From NCBI GenBank assembly GCA_913055635.1, contig CAJXLK010000012.1:34038-98037 (forward strand): a DNA stretch of 64,000 nt, in the 5' to 3' direction. This document shows, in pieces, positions 15,690 to 24,875 of this stretch. The notes beneath the pieces were generated by a model that was not told the origin of the DNA, searched no databases, and saw only the letters and a list, made by a program, of their open reading frames with translations. The stretch is from an uncultured Bacteroidota bacterium. Lineage in GTDB: Bacteria > Bacteroidota > Bacteroidia > Bacteroidales > UBA12077. The position numbers and the translations under genes were made by a program. How positions within the stretch are numbered: the stretch's first letter is position 1; each line of letters begins with the position of its first letter.

Positions 15690-17027
15690 TCAGATCACAC
15701 CATGATCGAGCATGGCATTGGCCACTTTAAGGAATCCGGCGATATTGGCTCCTTTCACGTAGTCGACCTTGCCGTTTTCGTCTTTTCCGTTTTCCACGCA
15801 GGCGCTGTGGATATCTCTCATGATTTTGTGGAGGCGTTCGTCCACTTCCTGGCGATTCCAATGGAGTTTCATGGAGTTTTGAGTCATCTCGAGGCCTGAA
15901 GTGGCTACTCCGCCGGCGTTGGCTGCTTTGCCCGGGCCGTAGAGTACGTCGCTGTTTTGGATCACGTCGATGGCTTCCGGGGTGCAGGGCATGTTGGCCC
16001 CTTCCGAGATGCACGTGCAACCGTTTTGGATCAGTTTTTCAGCATCCTCTTTGTCCAGTTCATTTTGAATGGCACTGGGCAGGGCAATATCGACCTTGAG
16101 CTCCCAGGGTTTTTTGCCTTCATAGAACTGGGCACTTTCAAATTCATAGGAGAAGGGCTTGACAATGTCTTCATTGGAAGCCCTGAGCTCGAGCATGAAG
16201 TCGATTTTCTCCCCGGAGATGCCTTCCGGGTCGTAGATGTATCCGTCCGGCCCGGAAATGGCAACCACCTTGGCGCCCAGATCGTTGGCTTTCTGGGCAG
16301 CCCCCCAGGCTACATTGCCAAAACCTGAGATGGCGACCGTTTTGCCTTCAAATGATTCGCCTTGGGTGGCCAGCATTTCGTTGGCAAAATAAACGTTGCC
16401 AAAACCAGTGGCTTCGGGACGAATCAAACTGCCACCCCAGTTCAGGCCTTTTCCGGTCAAAACCCCGGTGTTCTCCTTGGCCAGTTTCTTGTACATGCCG
16501 TAGAGGTAACCGATTTCTTTGGCTCCTACGCCAATATCACCGGCAGGCACATCCGTTTCGGGCCCGATGAGGCTCCAAAGCTCAGTCATGAATGACTGGC
16601 AGAAACGCATGATTTCAGCATCGGATTTGCCCTTGGGGTTGAAATCCGAGCCGCCTTTGCCTCCACCCATAGGAAGGGTTGTCAGAGCGTTTTTGAAGAT
16701 TTGTTCAAAACCCAGAAACTTCAGCGAACTTAAATTGACGCTGGGGTGAAACCGCAGTCCGCCTTTGTAGGGACCAATTGCATTATTGAACTGTACCCGG
16801 TAAGCCAGATTGACATGAACCTGGCCGCTGTCGTCCACCCATGGCACTTTGAAAGTCAGGATCCGGTCCGGCTCGATCAGCCGCTCGATGATTCCGGCAC
16901 TTTCAAATTGCGGGTTTTCATTGTATACATCTGCAATGGATTCGAGAACTTCCCGAACAGCTTGAAGGTACTCCACCTCGCCGGTGTGCTTCTTTTCAAG
17001 CTCATTCATTAATTTATCTACGTTCAT
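15690..17027 (-). CDS. gdhA: NADP-type glutamate dehydrogenase
   Basis: The 445-residue protein is a hexameric class I glutamate dehydrogenase, interconverting 2-oxoglutarate plus ammonia and glutamate. Visible signatures are GGLRFHPSVNLSSLKFLGFE, the catalytic GGGKGGSDFNPKGKSDAE (about residues 121-138), PAGDIGVGAKEIGYLYG and the Rossmann segment AISGFGNVAWGAA near residue 230. Length and the N-terminal ELEKKHTGEVEYLQAV fit the NADP-dependent assimilatory type. The gene is transcribed alone and ends in a strong hairpin. A 9-bp inverted repeat at 17140-17163 lies between it and the upstream PPDK-like gene. Confidence 0.96.
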   Translation of the reverse strand: MNVDKLMNELEKKHTGEVEYLQAVREVLESIADVYNENPQFESAGIIERLIEPDRILTFKVPWVDDSGQVHVNLAYRVQFNNAIGPYKGGLRFHPSVNLSSLKFLGFEQIFKNALTTLPMGGGKGGSDFNPKGKSDAEIMRFCQSFMTELWSLIGPETDVPAGDIGVGAKEIGYLYGMYKKLAKENTGVLTGKGLNWGGSLIRPEATGFGNVYFANEMLATQGESFEGKTVAISGFGNVAWGAAQKANDLGAKVVAISGPDGYIYDPEGISGEKIDFMLELRASNEDIVKPFSYEFESAQFYEGKKPWELKVDIALPSAIQNELDKEDAEKLIQNGCTCISEGANMPCTPEAIDVIQNSDVLYGPGKAANAGGVATSGLEMTQNSMKLHWNRQEVDERLHKIMRDIHSACVENGKDENGKVDYVKGANIAGFLKVANAMLDHGVI

Positions 17028-17139
17028 GGGGAAAAAAATTTAAAATGTACAATAACATGTTGTTTAACACCCTGTGAATGAGTTAACACTTTCAAAATAA
17101 AGTGTAAAATATGATTTTCCCAAATTTTTAGGAGACTTT

Positions 17140-17163
17140 CAAACATGATTTTGCTCATGTTTG
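17140..17163. repeat. Perfect 9-bp inverted repeat between gdhA and the PPDK-like gene
   Basis: CAAACATGA (17140-17148) and TCATGTTTG (17155-17163) flank 6 bases, 14 bases after the stop of the 992-residue PPDK-like gene (minus strand). No T-run follows on the minus strand, so it is either a weak terminator or an operator for gdhA. Confidence 0.55.
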
Positions 17164-17176
17164 AAGTTGGGGTTAA

Positions 17177-20155
17177 CTAATTGTCAGTGTGTGGTTTATA
17201 AACAACGCCTTTGCTGTTTTTACCATCAATGCGGGTTTTTAAGGGACTGTTGAAGCGAATATGCTTGATATGCTCATTTTCATAGGTAGCTTTACAGGAA
17301 TGCAAGAATTCCAAATCATAATGCCCCTCCTTTAAATAGGGATTGATCGTGAAATAACCAATGCGGAAGGAGGTTAGGTTCTGGAAAAAATGGGTACCCT
17401 GGCTGGGGTCAATCCGGTAATTGTCCAATCCGGATTCGACAATTACCCTGGCCTGAGAAATATGGGCCCACTTGACCGGTATGCCAAGGCTCGGATCAGC
17501 CGTACCCCATCGGCCCGGTCCAACCAGGATGTAGTTGCGGCCCTGTTGTTTGAATTCTTCATTCAAACTGGCCAGTTCGTAAGCAATGTCATTGCTTTTA
17601 AGGGAAGAAAAATTTTCGGGTTTCACATAGATGAAGTCGTATATCTCATCCAGCTTCCCATTGCCCAGGGCAGAATCAGAATAAATCAGGGCATCGTTCA
17701 GGTTGACTTCCGAGAGGTCAAAATCATTGTCTTGTTCATTATCAACGATGGGGCGGATTTGGAGAAAGTTGAAAATAACCGGTTCATCTTTGGGGATGTT
17801 CAGGTTGACGGCAAATTCGATTTCTACAGGTGTTCCCATCTCCCGCTGAAAGGTTTCCAGCAGTTCCTGAAGGATTTTGTCCAGTGGGATGACCTTGTGC
17901 TTGAGTACGTTGGCAAAGGTGATGATCTTTTTGCCTTTATAGATGGTCCCTTCCCGCAGCATGTTGTTCTGCAGGTCGAAAGTTGAGGCTGCATGTTTGA
18001 GGGATTGATCCTTCTCAGCTTCCTTCACTTTAAGCCTCAGCAGGTTGATCCCCTCATCGGTGGAGGGGACAAAATTTTCGGGGGTCAAATCCAGGGCATA
18101 GAAGTGTTTTTGGGTGTCTTTCAAAGCCATTTGAGGCGTAGAAAGTTGAATGACTTTGTTGGGATGTCGGGGCGAAAAGCGCAGAGAAACCCCGCCGTCG
18201 ACGATTTGCTTGCCCAGGCCGAAGGCAATATTGGCGATGCCTTCATGGGCCTTTTCCGGCTCTACCGGATAAAAGTTAATGGAACGGGCCACGCCCGAGA
18301 GCGTGGGATAAAATTTGTCGCGGTAGTTAGACCCACAAACTTCCTGAAGAATGATGCCCATTTTTTCCTCATCGATCACGTTGGAGGTGGCTGACATATA
18401 AGCCTTGCTGTTCTGATAATATACCGATGCGTAAACGCTTTTAATCGCATCCGATAGCAACTGGATCATCCGGGTATTGTCGTCGACCCGGGGCACCATA
18501 TAGGTGTTGTATATCCCGGCAAAAGGCTGATAGTGTGAGTCTTCAAGCTTACTGGAAGAACGAACGGCGATGGGATTTTTTATCACTGAAACAAAGGCAT
18601 ACAGATCCTGGTATACCCGGCTGGGCAGACGAGCCTCGATGAAGTGATGCAGGATGTCTTCGTCCGAGCGGTCGGAAAGCCCAATTTTATAAAGGTCATT
18701 GCCTTCCATAAATTCATCGAAGATATCTGTACTCAGCACCACCGTTCTGGGAATGGTCACGATGATGTTGGGAAATTTATCGAACAGGTGATTTTTCTTG
18801 ATGATGGAATTGGCAAAGGCCAGGCCCCGGGCTTTGCCACCGATCGATCCATCGCCGATGCGGGAGAAGATCAGATATTCATCAAAACGATTCTTGTCAA
18901 ATTTGGCAATCACGCCCCGTCCTTTGTTCATCCGGTAGCTGGATATGGCTTTGAAGATGTAATTGCGGGCCTCGTTGAGTGAGTCGAAGTCACTGAGCTT
19001 AAGGTATTTGAACAACTGTCCGATGGGGAAGATGGCCCGGGCATTGAGCCACTTCGAGAGGTCGTTGCGGCTGGCATGGTATTCCAGGGAATCGTCCGGA
19101 ATTTCCAGGATCATTTGTTGGAGGGTTTGCAAGTCACATGCCCTGCCAATGGGTTCCATGGTCTGGGGATCTTTGAAGACAAATTCCCCAAAAGCAAACT
19201 GGTTAATGATGTAGTTTCTCAGTTCGATCGACAGTGATTTGGAATATTTATGGATGAAACCGGCCTTGTATTTTTCGGCCAGCTTTTTGTTTTCCTGATC
19301 GGAAGATTGCAGCAGGAAGGGAATATATTCATCGTGGCTACGTACCTTTTCGCAAAGCCTGATCCCGGCATATTTATCTCTGACCCCGTTTCTTTTATAG
19401 GCAATATCGGAGATTACCCCCAACAGGTTGTGCTTGTATTTTTCAAACAATTCGGCGGCTTCCTCATAGGTGGTGGCCAGCAGAATTTTAGGCCTTCCCC
19501 GCATGCGCAGCATCCGTTGGTGTTCGTTGAGGGCTTCACGCACGTATTCCTTGGATTGCTTGAAGATGATTTTGTAGATATTGGGCAAATAGGAAGAGAT
19601 GTAGCGAATGGAATTCTCCACCAGCAAAATGGTTTGAACCCCGACAACTTCCACATCATGTTCAACATTCATCTTATCTTCAATCAGTTTAATGATCGCC
19701 AGCAACAAGTCGGCATTGCCCAGCCAACAGAAAACATAATCAATGGCGCTGAGGTCTTCATTTTCAATGCGCATGGAGACTTCTCTTGAAAAAGGAGTCA
19801 ACACCACAATGGGAATGCTGGGGTATTCGCTCTTGATTGAATTGGCCAGGGAGAAGGTGTCATAAGTGCCAATGGTCAGCATGGTGATGACCAGATCGAT
19901 CTTATCGTTGTTGAGTTTCTCGAAAGCCTCTTCGGCTGAATTGGCCATGACAAATATGGGGGGGTAACGCAGGTTCAGCGAGACATATTCGTTGAATATC
20001 TGTTCATCGATGCGCCCGTCTTCCTCCAACATAAAAGTGTCATAACTGCTGGCAATCAACAGTACTTTATGAATGCGCTTTTGCATCAGCAAATTGAAAG
20101 ATGTATCGCTGAAATCGATTTTAAGGGAATCTTTATAGTTTTTGAAGAATGTCAT
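17177..20155 (-). CDS. PPDK_N-type ATP-binding protein with two receiver-like domains (paralogue A)
   Basis: 992 residues. Order: receiver-like domain 1 (about 30-150), where the phosphoacceptor position in DLVITML has no Asp; receiver-like domain 2 (about 172-320), with LLVENS, an Asp in ISDIAYKRNG (D250), LLQSS and FIHKYS (K303) and a long helical insertion; and a PEP synthase/PPDK ATP-binding domain (about 430-802). The last shows GGKARGLAFAN (K441), AVRSSSKLEDS (R532, E538), PFAG, GLGKQIVDGG and LQIRP. The swivelling phosphohistidine domain and PEP-binding barrel of those enzymes are absent. About 190 extra residues follow instead, with GPGRWGT and GTHFFQNLTS. It is therefore not a PEP synthase in the usual sense; ATP-dependent phosphotransfer in a signalling context is an inference. 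It follows its paralogue after 59 bases. Confidence 0.8.
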   Translation of the reverse strand: MTFFKNYKDSLKIDFSDTSFNLLMQKRIHKVLLIASSYDTFMLEEDGRIDEQIFNEYVSLNLRYPPIFVMANSAEEAFEKLNNDKIDLVITMLTIGTYDTFSLANSIKSEYPSIPIVVLTPFSREVSMRIENEDLSAIDYVFCWLGNADLLLAIIKLIEDKMNVEHDVEVVGVQTILLVENSIRYISSYLPNIYKIIFKQSKEYVREALNEHQRMLRMRGRPKILLATTYEEAAELFEKYKHNLLGVISDIAYKRNGVRDKYAGIRLCEKVRSHDEYIPFLLQSSDQENKKLAEKYKAGFIHKYSKSLSIELRNYIINQFAFGEFVFKDPQTMEPIGRACDLQTLQQMILEIPDDSLEYHASRNDLSKWLNARAIFPIGQLFKYLKLSDFDSLNEARNYIFKAISSYRMNKGRGVIAKFDKNRFDEYLIFSRIGDGSIGGKARGLAFANSIIKKNHLFDKFPNIIVTIPRTVVLSTDIFDEFMEGNDLYKIGLSDRSDEDILHHFIEARLPSRVYQDLYAFVSVIKNPIAVRSSSKLEDSHYQPFAGIYNTYMVPRVDDNTRMIQLLSDAIKSVYASVYYQNSKAYMSATSNVIDEEKMGIILQEVCGSNYRDKFYPTLSGVARSINFYPVEPEKAHEGIANIAFGLGKQIVDGGVSLRFSPRHPNKVIQLSTPQMALKDTQKHFYALDLTPENFVPSTDEGINLLRLKVKEAEKDQSLKHAASTFDLQNNMLREGTIYKGKKIITFANVLKHKVIPLDKILQELLETFQREMGTPVEIEFAVNLNIPKDEPVIFNFLQIRPIVDNEQDNDFDLSEVNLNDALIYSDSALGNGKLDEIYDFIYVKPENFSSLKSNDIAYELASLNEEFKQQGRNYILVGPGRWGTADPSLGIPVKWAHISQARVIVESGLDNYRIDPSQGTHFFQNLTSFRIGYFTINPYLKEGHYDLEFLHSCKATYENEHIKHIRFNSPLKTRIDGKNSKGVVYKPHTDN

Positions 20156-20214
20156 AGCGTTAAAATTTTAAGGAATCCTGCCACGAATGAACAATTTTTT
20201 CGGGATTGGCGCCC

Positions 20215-23200
20215 CTAGGAACTGTTTTTATCCAGGATGGCTGCATTCATTTTTTTACCGTCCATGATGATGGTCAGGGGGTTGTTAAACTCCACATGTT
20301 TGAAAAAGCGGGTTTCTTCGATCAATTTTTGGTTTTTTAGTTTTTCCCAGTCGATTTTGTTTTTCCCGGTCTGGTTGGCGATGGAAAAATAACCGACATT
20401 CATGGAGGTCAGGTTGTGGAAGAAATGGGAGCCCAGGGAAGCATCCAGGGGATATTCTTCCAGGCCGACTTCAACGATGACCTTGGCATTGGAGATTTGA
20501 GACCACACCACCGGGATGCCGATGAATTTATCGCGGGTTCCCCATCTGCCCGGGCCGATCAGCACATAAGGCTTGTTTTGTTCGACCATCTTTTGGTTGA
20601 GTTGTTCAATCTCCCTGGCCATCTCCAGGGTATAATTGTTATTAAATTTGTCGATATCGGTAAAAATGACATCGCGAATATGGTCCAGTTTCCCATGGCC
20701 CATGCTTCTTTCAGAAAACAGCAGGGCTTGTTCGCGGGATATGGCGTCGGCATCCACGTGGTTGTCTTCTTCAGAGGCCACCAATGGCTTGATTTGCAGG
20801 AGGTAGAACGAAGGATGCCCTTGTTCATCGCGGGAAAGGTCAACGGCCCATTCAATTTCCACTTCCGTGCCGAGGGCTTCCTTGACAATGTCGAGGATTT
20901 TCTGGATGGTTTGAGCCAGGGGGATATAATTGTGTTTGAGGATATCGGCAAAGTTAATGACCCGGGGCCCGTAAGCATCGGTGCCCGGGACGAGCCGGTC
21001 ATTGTCGGGTTCATAGACCGAGGCGCAATGTTTCAGGTTGCCGTGTTTTTCAGCCACATCAATATCGGCTTTGACCATGCCGGCATGTTCTTCCTGGCAC
21101 AGGTCGATGTCTTTTTTGTTGAGATCAACCGCATAAAATTTCACCTGCGAGGTTTTGACCACATCCTTGGTCGATGCGATTTGAAGCTGGGGATAGGAAG
21201 GGGAAAACCGGTAGGCCTGCTCACCATCCACCACATATTGCCCCAATCCGACGGCGGCTACCGCAAAACCCTCTTCGGGCTTCATATGGGCAACGGGATA
21301 GTAGTTGTGCGACTGGGCCGTCCCACTGATATGGGGATAATAATAATGTTCGTATTGATGGCCTACCAACTCTTGTAGGATGACGGCCATCTTTTCTTCT
21401 TCTACTTTATGGCCCACGGCCTTAAAATAATTGCGGGCTTCATGGGAATAGATTGAGGCATAGACCAGTTTAATGGCATCGGCCAACTGCCGGTATCTTT
21501 TGTTAAAGTCTTTATGATTGTTGGGGATCACATAAGTGTCGAAAACTCCCGAAAAAGGCTGGGTGATGGAATCCTCAAACAAACTGGAAGACCGCACCGC
21601 CAAGGGCTTGGTGATGTGTTTGAGAAAAATTTTAATGCGTTTTTGCAGTTCAAAGGAGAGCTCTGAATCAAGAAACCAGCATTTGATCTTTTCATAATCC
21701 TGTTCATTGAAAATTTTTTGGCCCAGTTTGTTTTTTTCAAGGAAAATGTCGAATTCATCCGTCCCGATGATGGCCGTTCGCGGAGTGCGCAATTGGATGG
21801 AAGGGAGCATTTCATTGAACTTAAAATTGTAAATCAGGGTATTGATGAAAGCCACCCCCCGGCCTTTCCCCCCAAGGGCCCCCGGGGCCAGGCTTACGAT
21901 GTTGTTCTCTTCAGTGACGGCGTTTTCACTGAAATTGACAATTTTTCCTTTTTCCTGCTCCTTGCGGTAGAGGTCCAGGATGTTAATCAGGAAATTGCGC
22001 ATTTGTTCTGCATCATCGAAATCGCTTACCTTGAGGGGGTTGATGGTTTTAGCAATTTGAATTTCCCCGCGGGCCATTAACCATAAGGAAAACTGGTTCT
22101 TTACGGCATGATATACCAGAGAATCAGAAGGAACGGTTTTCAGATAGGATTCAAATTCGTCCATGGATTTGGCCACGGCGATTTGCCGGCCCTGGTTGTC
22201 GCGGTATACAAAATGTCCGAAACCCAGGTGGTAATTGATGAAACTTTTCAGATCCTGCAACAGGGTTTCCGAGTTTTTATTGATGAAGTTGGCCTTGAGC
22301 TGATAAGTTTTTTCGGCGTTGTCCGGATTGGACGACTGAAGGATGGTAGGCAGGTTGGGCAGGTTTTGTTTGGCATAGCGGACCAGTGCATAGCCGGCCT
22401 GTGAATCGGGCTTCCCATTGCGTGGGAATTTGATGTCTGAGATCAGGAACAGGAAATAGTCCTTGTATTTATCAAAGATGTTCATGGCTTCTTCATAGGA
22501 TGAAGCCAGGACGATTTTGGGGCGGGTTCGCAATTTGAGCACTTTGTAGAGGTCATCGGTATTGACATCCTCGATCAGGCGTTTGGTTTGTTCAAGGATG
22601 ATCTGGTAGAGCATAGGCAGGTAACGCGAATAATAGCGAATGGAATCTTCAACCAGCAATATAACCCGGGTTAACCCGACTTTGGTGTCATTTTCCATGT
22701 TAACCCGGTCTTCCAGGAGTTTGACCATGGTAAAGAACACCTTGGAGTCGCCATTCCATACGAAAATGTTGTCGAAGCTGGAGATATCGTTTTTTTCAGG
22801 ATTGGTGTATTCCAGGTCGCTGTTGTTGTTGAGCAGCAGGAAAAGGGGAACGTAAGGGTATTTTTGTTTCAGGGTGCTGCTGATGCGGAAGGGTTTTTTC
22901 TTGTCGACCCCCATCATCAGGATCACCATGTCGAAGTGCTTGACCTCCATTTGCTTCAGGGCATCTTCTTCATTGGAAACCCCGGTAACCCGTGGCAGTG
23001 AAGTGAGGTTCAGCTGGTGGTATTCACCCAGGATGTGATCGGTGAAGCGGCCCTCTTTTTCAATGCTGAAGGCATCGTAAAGGTTGGCTACCAGCAAAAT
23101 TTCTTTGACTTTAAAGGGCATTAAGTCGTGCAGGATATCCCGGTCGGCATTGTAATTGTTGATGAACTTTTGCAACAATTGCCGGCTGTCCAAAGATTTA

Positions 23201-23706
23201 TAGGAATCTCCCTCGCCCGACAGTACCTTTTGCCGTTCACGAGAAAGCACTTCCTTTTTCTTATCGTCCTTGCTGATGATTTCTTTGGCCTTGATGCTGT
23301 TGATATAGCCTACAAGGATGTTGGCCAGGTTCACCAACAGATCCCGCTCTTCCTGAAGAAACGGGCCTTCATCGAGGATCCGGAATTTTTTGGTATAGTA
23401 TACCTCGATCGCACCCTCTTTGTGCTCGATGGTCTCAAATTTCTGGGTCTGAAACCAGGGGGTGGTCTGAAAATTGGCGCTTACGTATTCTTTTTCATCG
23501 TAACGAATGCGGGCTACCGTATATTCCGGATATTGCCAACCCTGGGGAAGGTTCAGGGCAATCTTCTGGAGGGTTTCATCGATCGATTTTTGCTCTTTGA
23601 TGATGCGGCTGGTATAGTTGATACAGGCCAACTCTTTAAGCCGCTCCTTGTTTTCGGCCAGCAGCTGATTATAATTCTCGGGCAATTGAAAACGGTTATC
23701 CTCCAT
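20215..23706 (-). CDS. PPDK_N-type ATP-binding protein with GAF-like and two receiver-like domains (paralogue B)
   Basis: 1163 residues from the ATG at 23706. A longer frame to a TTG at 23862 adds 52 residues that match nothing in the paralogue, so ATG is preferred. Order: coiled N-terminus and GAF-like domain (about 25-140) with LPQGWQYPE and LDEGPFLQEERDLL, a pattern also seen in sensor kinases; receiver-like 1 (200-335), no Asp (VILMM); receiver-like 2 (347-490) with VEDS (E353, D354), ISDIKFPRNG (D424), LQSS and INKNS (K477); PPDK_N domain (about 600-975) with GGKGRGVAF, AVRSSSLFEDS, PFSG and GLGQYVVDG. The closing motif is LQIKP, where PPDK and PEP synthase have Arg. The C-terminal block GPGRWGT and GSHFFHNLTS is shared with paralogue A. 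Likely cytoplasmic; function unknown, sensory phosphotransfer inferred. Confidence 0.8.
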   Translation of the reverse strand: MEDNRFQLPENYNQLLAENKERLKELACINYTSRIIKEQKSIDETLQKIALNLPQGWQYPEYTVARIRYDEKEYVSANFQTTPWFQTQKFETIEHKEGAIEVYYTKKFRILDEGPFLQEERDLLVNLANILVGYINSIKAKEIISKDDKKKEVLSRERQKVLSGEGDSYKSLDSRQLLQKFINNYNADRDILHDLMPFKVKEILLVANLYDAFSIEKEGRFTDHILGEYHQLNLTSLPRVTGVSNEEDALKQMEVKHFDMVILMMGVDKKKPFRISSTLKQKYPYVPLFLLLNNNSDLEYTNPEKNDISSFDNIFVWNGDSKVFFTMVKLLEDRVNMENDTKVGLTRVILLVEDSIRYYSRYLPMLYQIILEQTKRLIEDVNTDDLYKVLKLRTRPKIVLASSYEEAMNIFDKYKDYFLFLISDIKFPRNGKPDSQAGYALVRYAKQNLPNLPTILQSSNPDNAEKTYQLKANFINKNSETLLQDLKSFINYHLGFGHFVYRDNQGRQIAVAKSMDEFESYLKTVPSDSLVYHAVKNQFSLWLMARGEIQIAKTINPLKVSDFDDAEQMRNFLINILDLYRKEQEKGKIVNFSENAVTEENNIVSLAPGALGGKGRGVAFINTLIYNFKFNEMLPSIQLRTPRTAIIGTDEFDIFLEKNKLGQKIFNEQDYEKIKCWFLDSELSFELQKRIKIFLKHITKPLAVRSSSLFEDSITQPFSGVFDTYVIPNNHKDFNKRYRQLADAIKLVYASIYSHEARNYFKAVGHKVEEEKMAVILQELVGHQYEHYYYPHISGTAQSHNYYPVAHMKPEEGFAVAAVGLGQYVVDGEQAYRFSPSYPQLQIASTKDVVKTSQVKFYAVDLNKKDIDLCQEEHAGMVKADIDVAEKHGNLKHCASVYEPDNDRLVPGTDAYGPRVINFADILKHNYIPLAQTIQKILDIVKEALGTEVEIEWAVDLSRDEQGHPSFYLLQIKPLVASEEDNHVDADAISREQALLFSERSMGHGKLDHIRDVIFTDIDKFNNNYTLEMAREIEQLNQKMVEQNKPYVLIGPGRWGTRDKFIGIPVVWSQISNAKVIVEVGLEEYPLDASLGSHFFHNLTSMNVGYFSIANQTGKNKIDWEKLKNQKLIEETRFFKHVEFNNPLTIIMDGKKMNAAILDKNSS

Positions 23707-23876
23707 ATAAACGGGTTTTATAGGCAAACCATCGCGCTTGCCATTGTATAAACGCGTGAATAAATTTAAAAGTTTTTTTAACGGGAAAAAATTACCATGG
23801 CTTCTTGACCAATACCCCGTTGGCCGAAAAGTTTTTCTCACCCGGGGTAAGTCCCGCTTCAATGGAGGGAATGGGC

Positions 23877-24344
23877 TTATTGGTCTTTTTTGTCTCCGCT
23901 GTTTTTGATCTTTTCCAGCAGGTACTCCTTAAACTGGTAGTCGGCTTTATAAATTTTCATGACCTTTTGGATGGGTAGAATCTCTTTGAATTTTTCGTGG
24001 TATTTTTTCAAGAGTTGGGCTTTCTGGACTTCCTGATGGATATAATCATCGGCAAGTTTTAGCATTTGGCTATCAGAGAGCTCTTTGTAATGCTTGCTGT
24101 AATAAGTCATTTTGTTCTGGCGCTCTTCAATGATGGCATTTTTTTTCTTCCAGTAGGCATTATAGACCGGCCAGAATTTTTCAGCCTCTTCCGGGGTGAG
24201 GCCAATTTTTTCAGTGAAAAAGGCGATTTTTTGGGAAGTAACATATTCCCCGGCAGGATTTTTTTCGTCCTGGCTCAAAGCGGAAAGGGAAGCTGCAAGC
24301 ACGAAAATCAACAATAAATAGGTTTTCTTACCTGCTATTTTCAT
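23877..24344 (-). CDS. Spy/CpxP-like periplasmic protein
   Basis: The 155-residue protein has a cleavable signal peptide (hydrophobic residues 8-22, ending LSALSQ) and a helical, highly charged mature part. The segment EKIGLTPEEAEKFWPVYNAYWKKKNAI is the Bacteroidota version of the LTxxQ repeat seen in Spy/CpxP-type periplasmic chaperones and metal or stress sensors. A second helical pair follows, then a Lys-rich tail. The gene lies 13 bases after the anti-sigma-like gene, in the same operon as an ECF sigma factor. Similar trios in Bacteroidota are taken to sense envelope stress. The specific signal and any chaperone activity are inferred, not shown. Confidence 0.75.
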   Translation of the reverse strand: MKIAGKKTYLLLIFVLAASLSALSQDEKNPAGEYVTSQKIAFFTEKIGLTPEEAEKFWPVYNAYWKKKNAIIEERQNKMTYYSKHYKELSDSQMLKLADDYIHQEVQKAQLLKKYHEKFKEILPIQKVMKIYKADYQFKEYLLEKIKNSGDKKDQ

Positions 24345-24357
24345 ATCAAGGATGTTT

Positions 24358-24813
24358 TTATGGATTGTCTTTTGGCTGGTCTTGCTTTTCTTTCAATTCA
24401 TTAATCAGGGTGGTATAATCGATGTCTTCGTTCAGCAGGTATTCAATGTATTTTTGGGTTTTTTCGCTGTCCTGGGCATGGGCTTTCATATCCTGCTGGT
24501 TGATGGACTCCATCAATTCTTCCTGATCCCGGATTTGATCCAGGTATTCGGCTTCAGCGATGTCTTTTTGTGTATAGGTCGGTTGTTCCTTAGGCTGGTC
24601 TATAAACTGAACAGCAAAATAGGCAATCACCGCTACACCAATAAACATAGCTGCCAGCGAAAGGGCGGGTTTAAGGATTTGAACCACCGATTTTTTCTGC
24701 TCCCGCTCTCCGCATTGCTCCATAATCCGGTCTGGTAAATCCCTGAAATATCCATCGGGCACTTCAAAAGGTTGCCGCTTTCCGATATCTGATAATTTGG
24801 GTTGTTTTTTCAT
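24358..24813 (-). CDS. Membrane anti-sigma-factor-like protein
   Basis: The 151-residue protein has a cytoplasmic N-terminus of about 48 residues containing FEVPDGYFRDLPDRIM, a pattern frequent in proteins encoded beside Bacteroidota ECF sigma factors. One transmembrane helix lies at about residues 50-70, and a charged, probably coiled-coil periplasmic region of about 80 residues follows. There is no HxxxCxxC zinc motif, so it is not a ZAS-type anti-sigma factor. It lies 62 bases after the sigma gene and 13 before the Spy-like gene. Role as a membrane-bound sigma inhibitor relaying a periplasmic signal is inferred from context and topology. Confidence 0.7.
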   Translation of the reverse strand: MKKQPKLSDIGKRQPFEVPDGYFRDLPDRIMEQCGEREQKKSVVQILKPALSLAAMFIGVAVIAYFAVQFIDQPKEQPTYTQKDIAEAEYLDQIRDQEELMESINQQDMKAHAQDSEKTQKYIEYLLNEDIDYTTLINELKEKQDQPKDNP

Positions 24814-24875
24814 TGGTTTACACCCGAATTCCTTTCCTTTTTGTTATACTTATGACCTTGTGGGTTGGTCATGGT

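Noticed and set aside
20416..21378. 320-residue plus-strand open frame inside paralogue B
   Set aside because: Antisense shadow of conserved PPDK_N coding sequence.
23707..23862. 52-residue N-terminal extension of paralogue B from a TTG codon
   Set aside because: The basic extra residues match nothing in the paralogue; ATG 23706 opens the recognisable GAF-like region.
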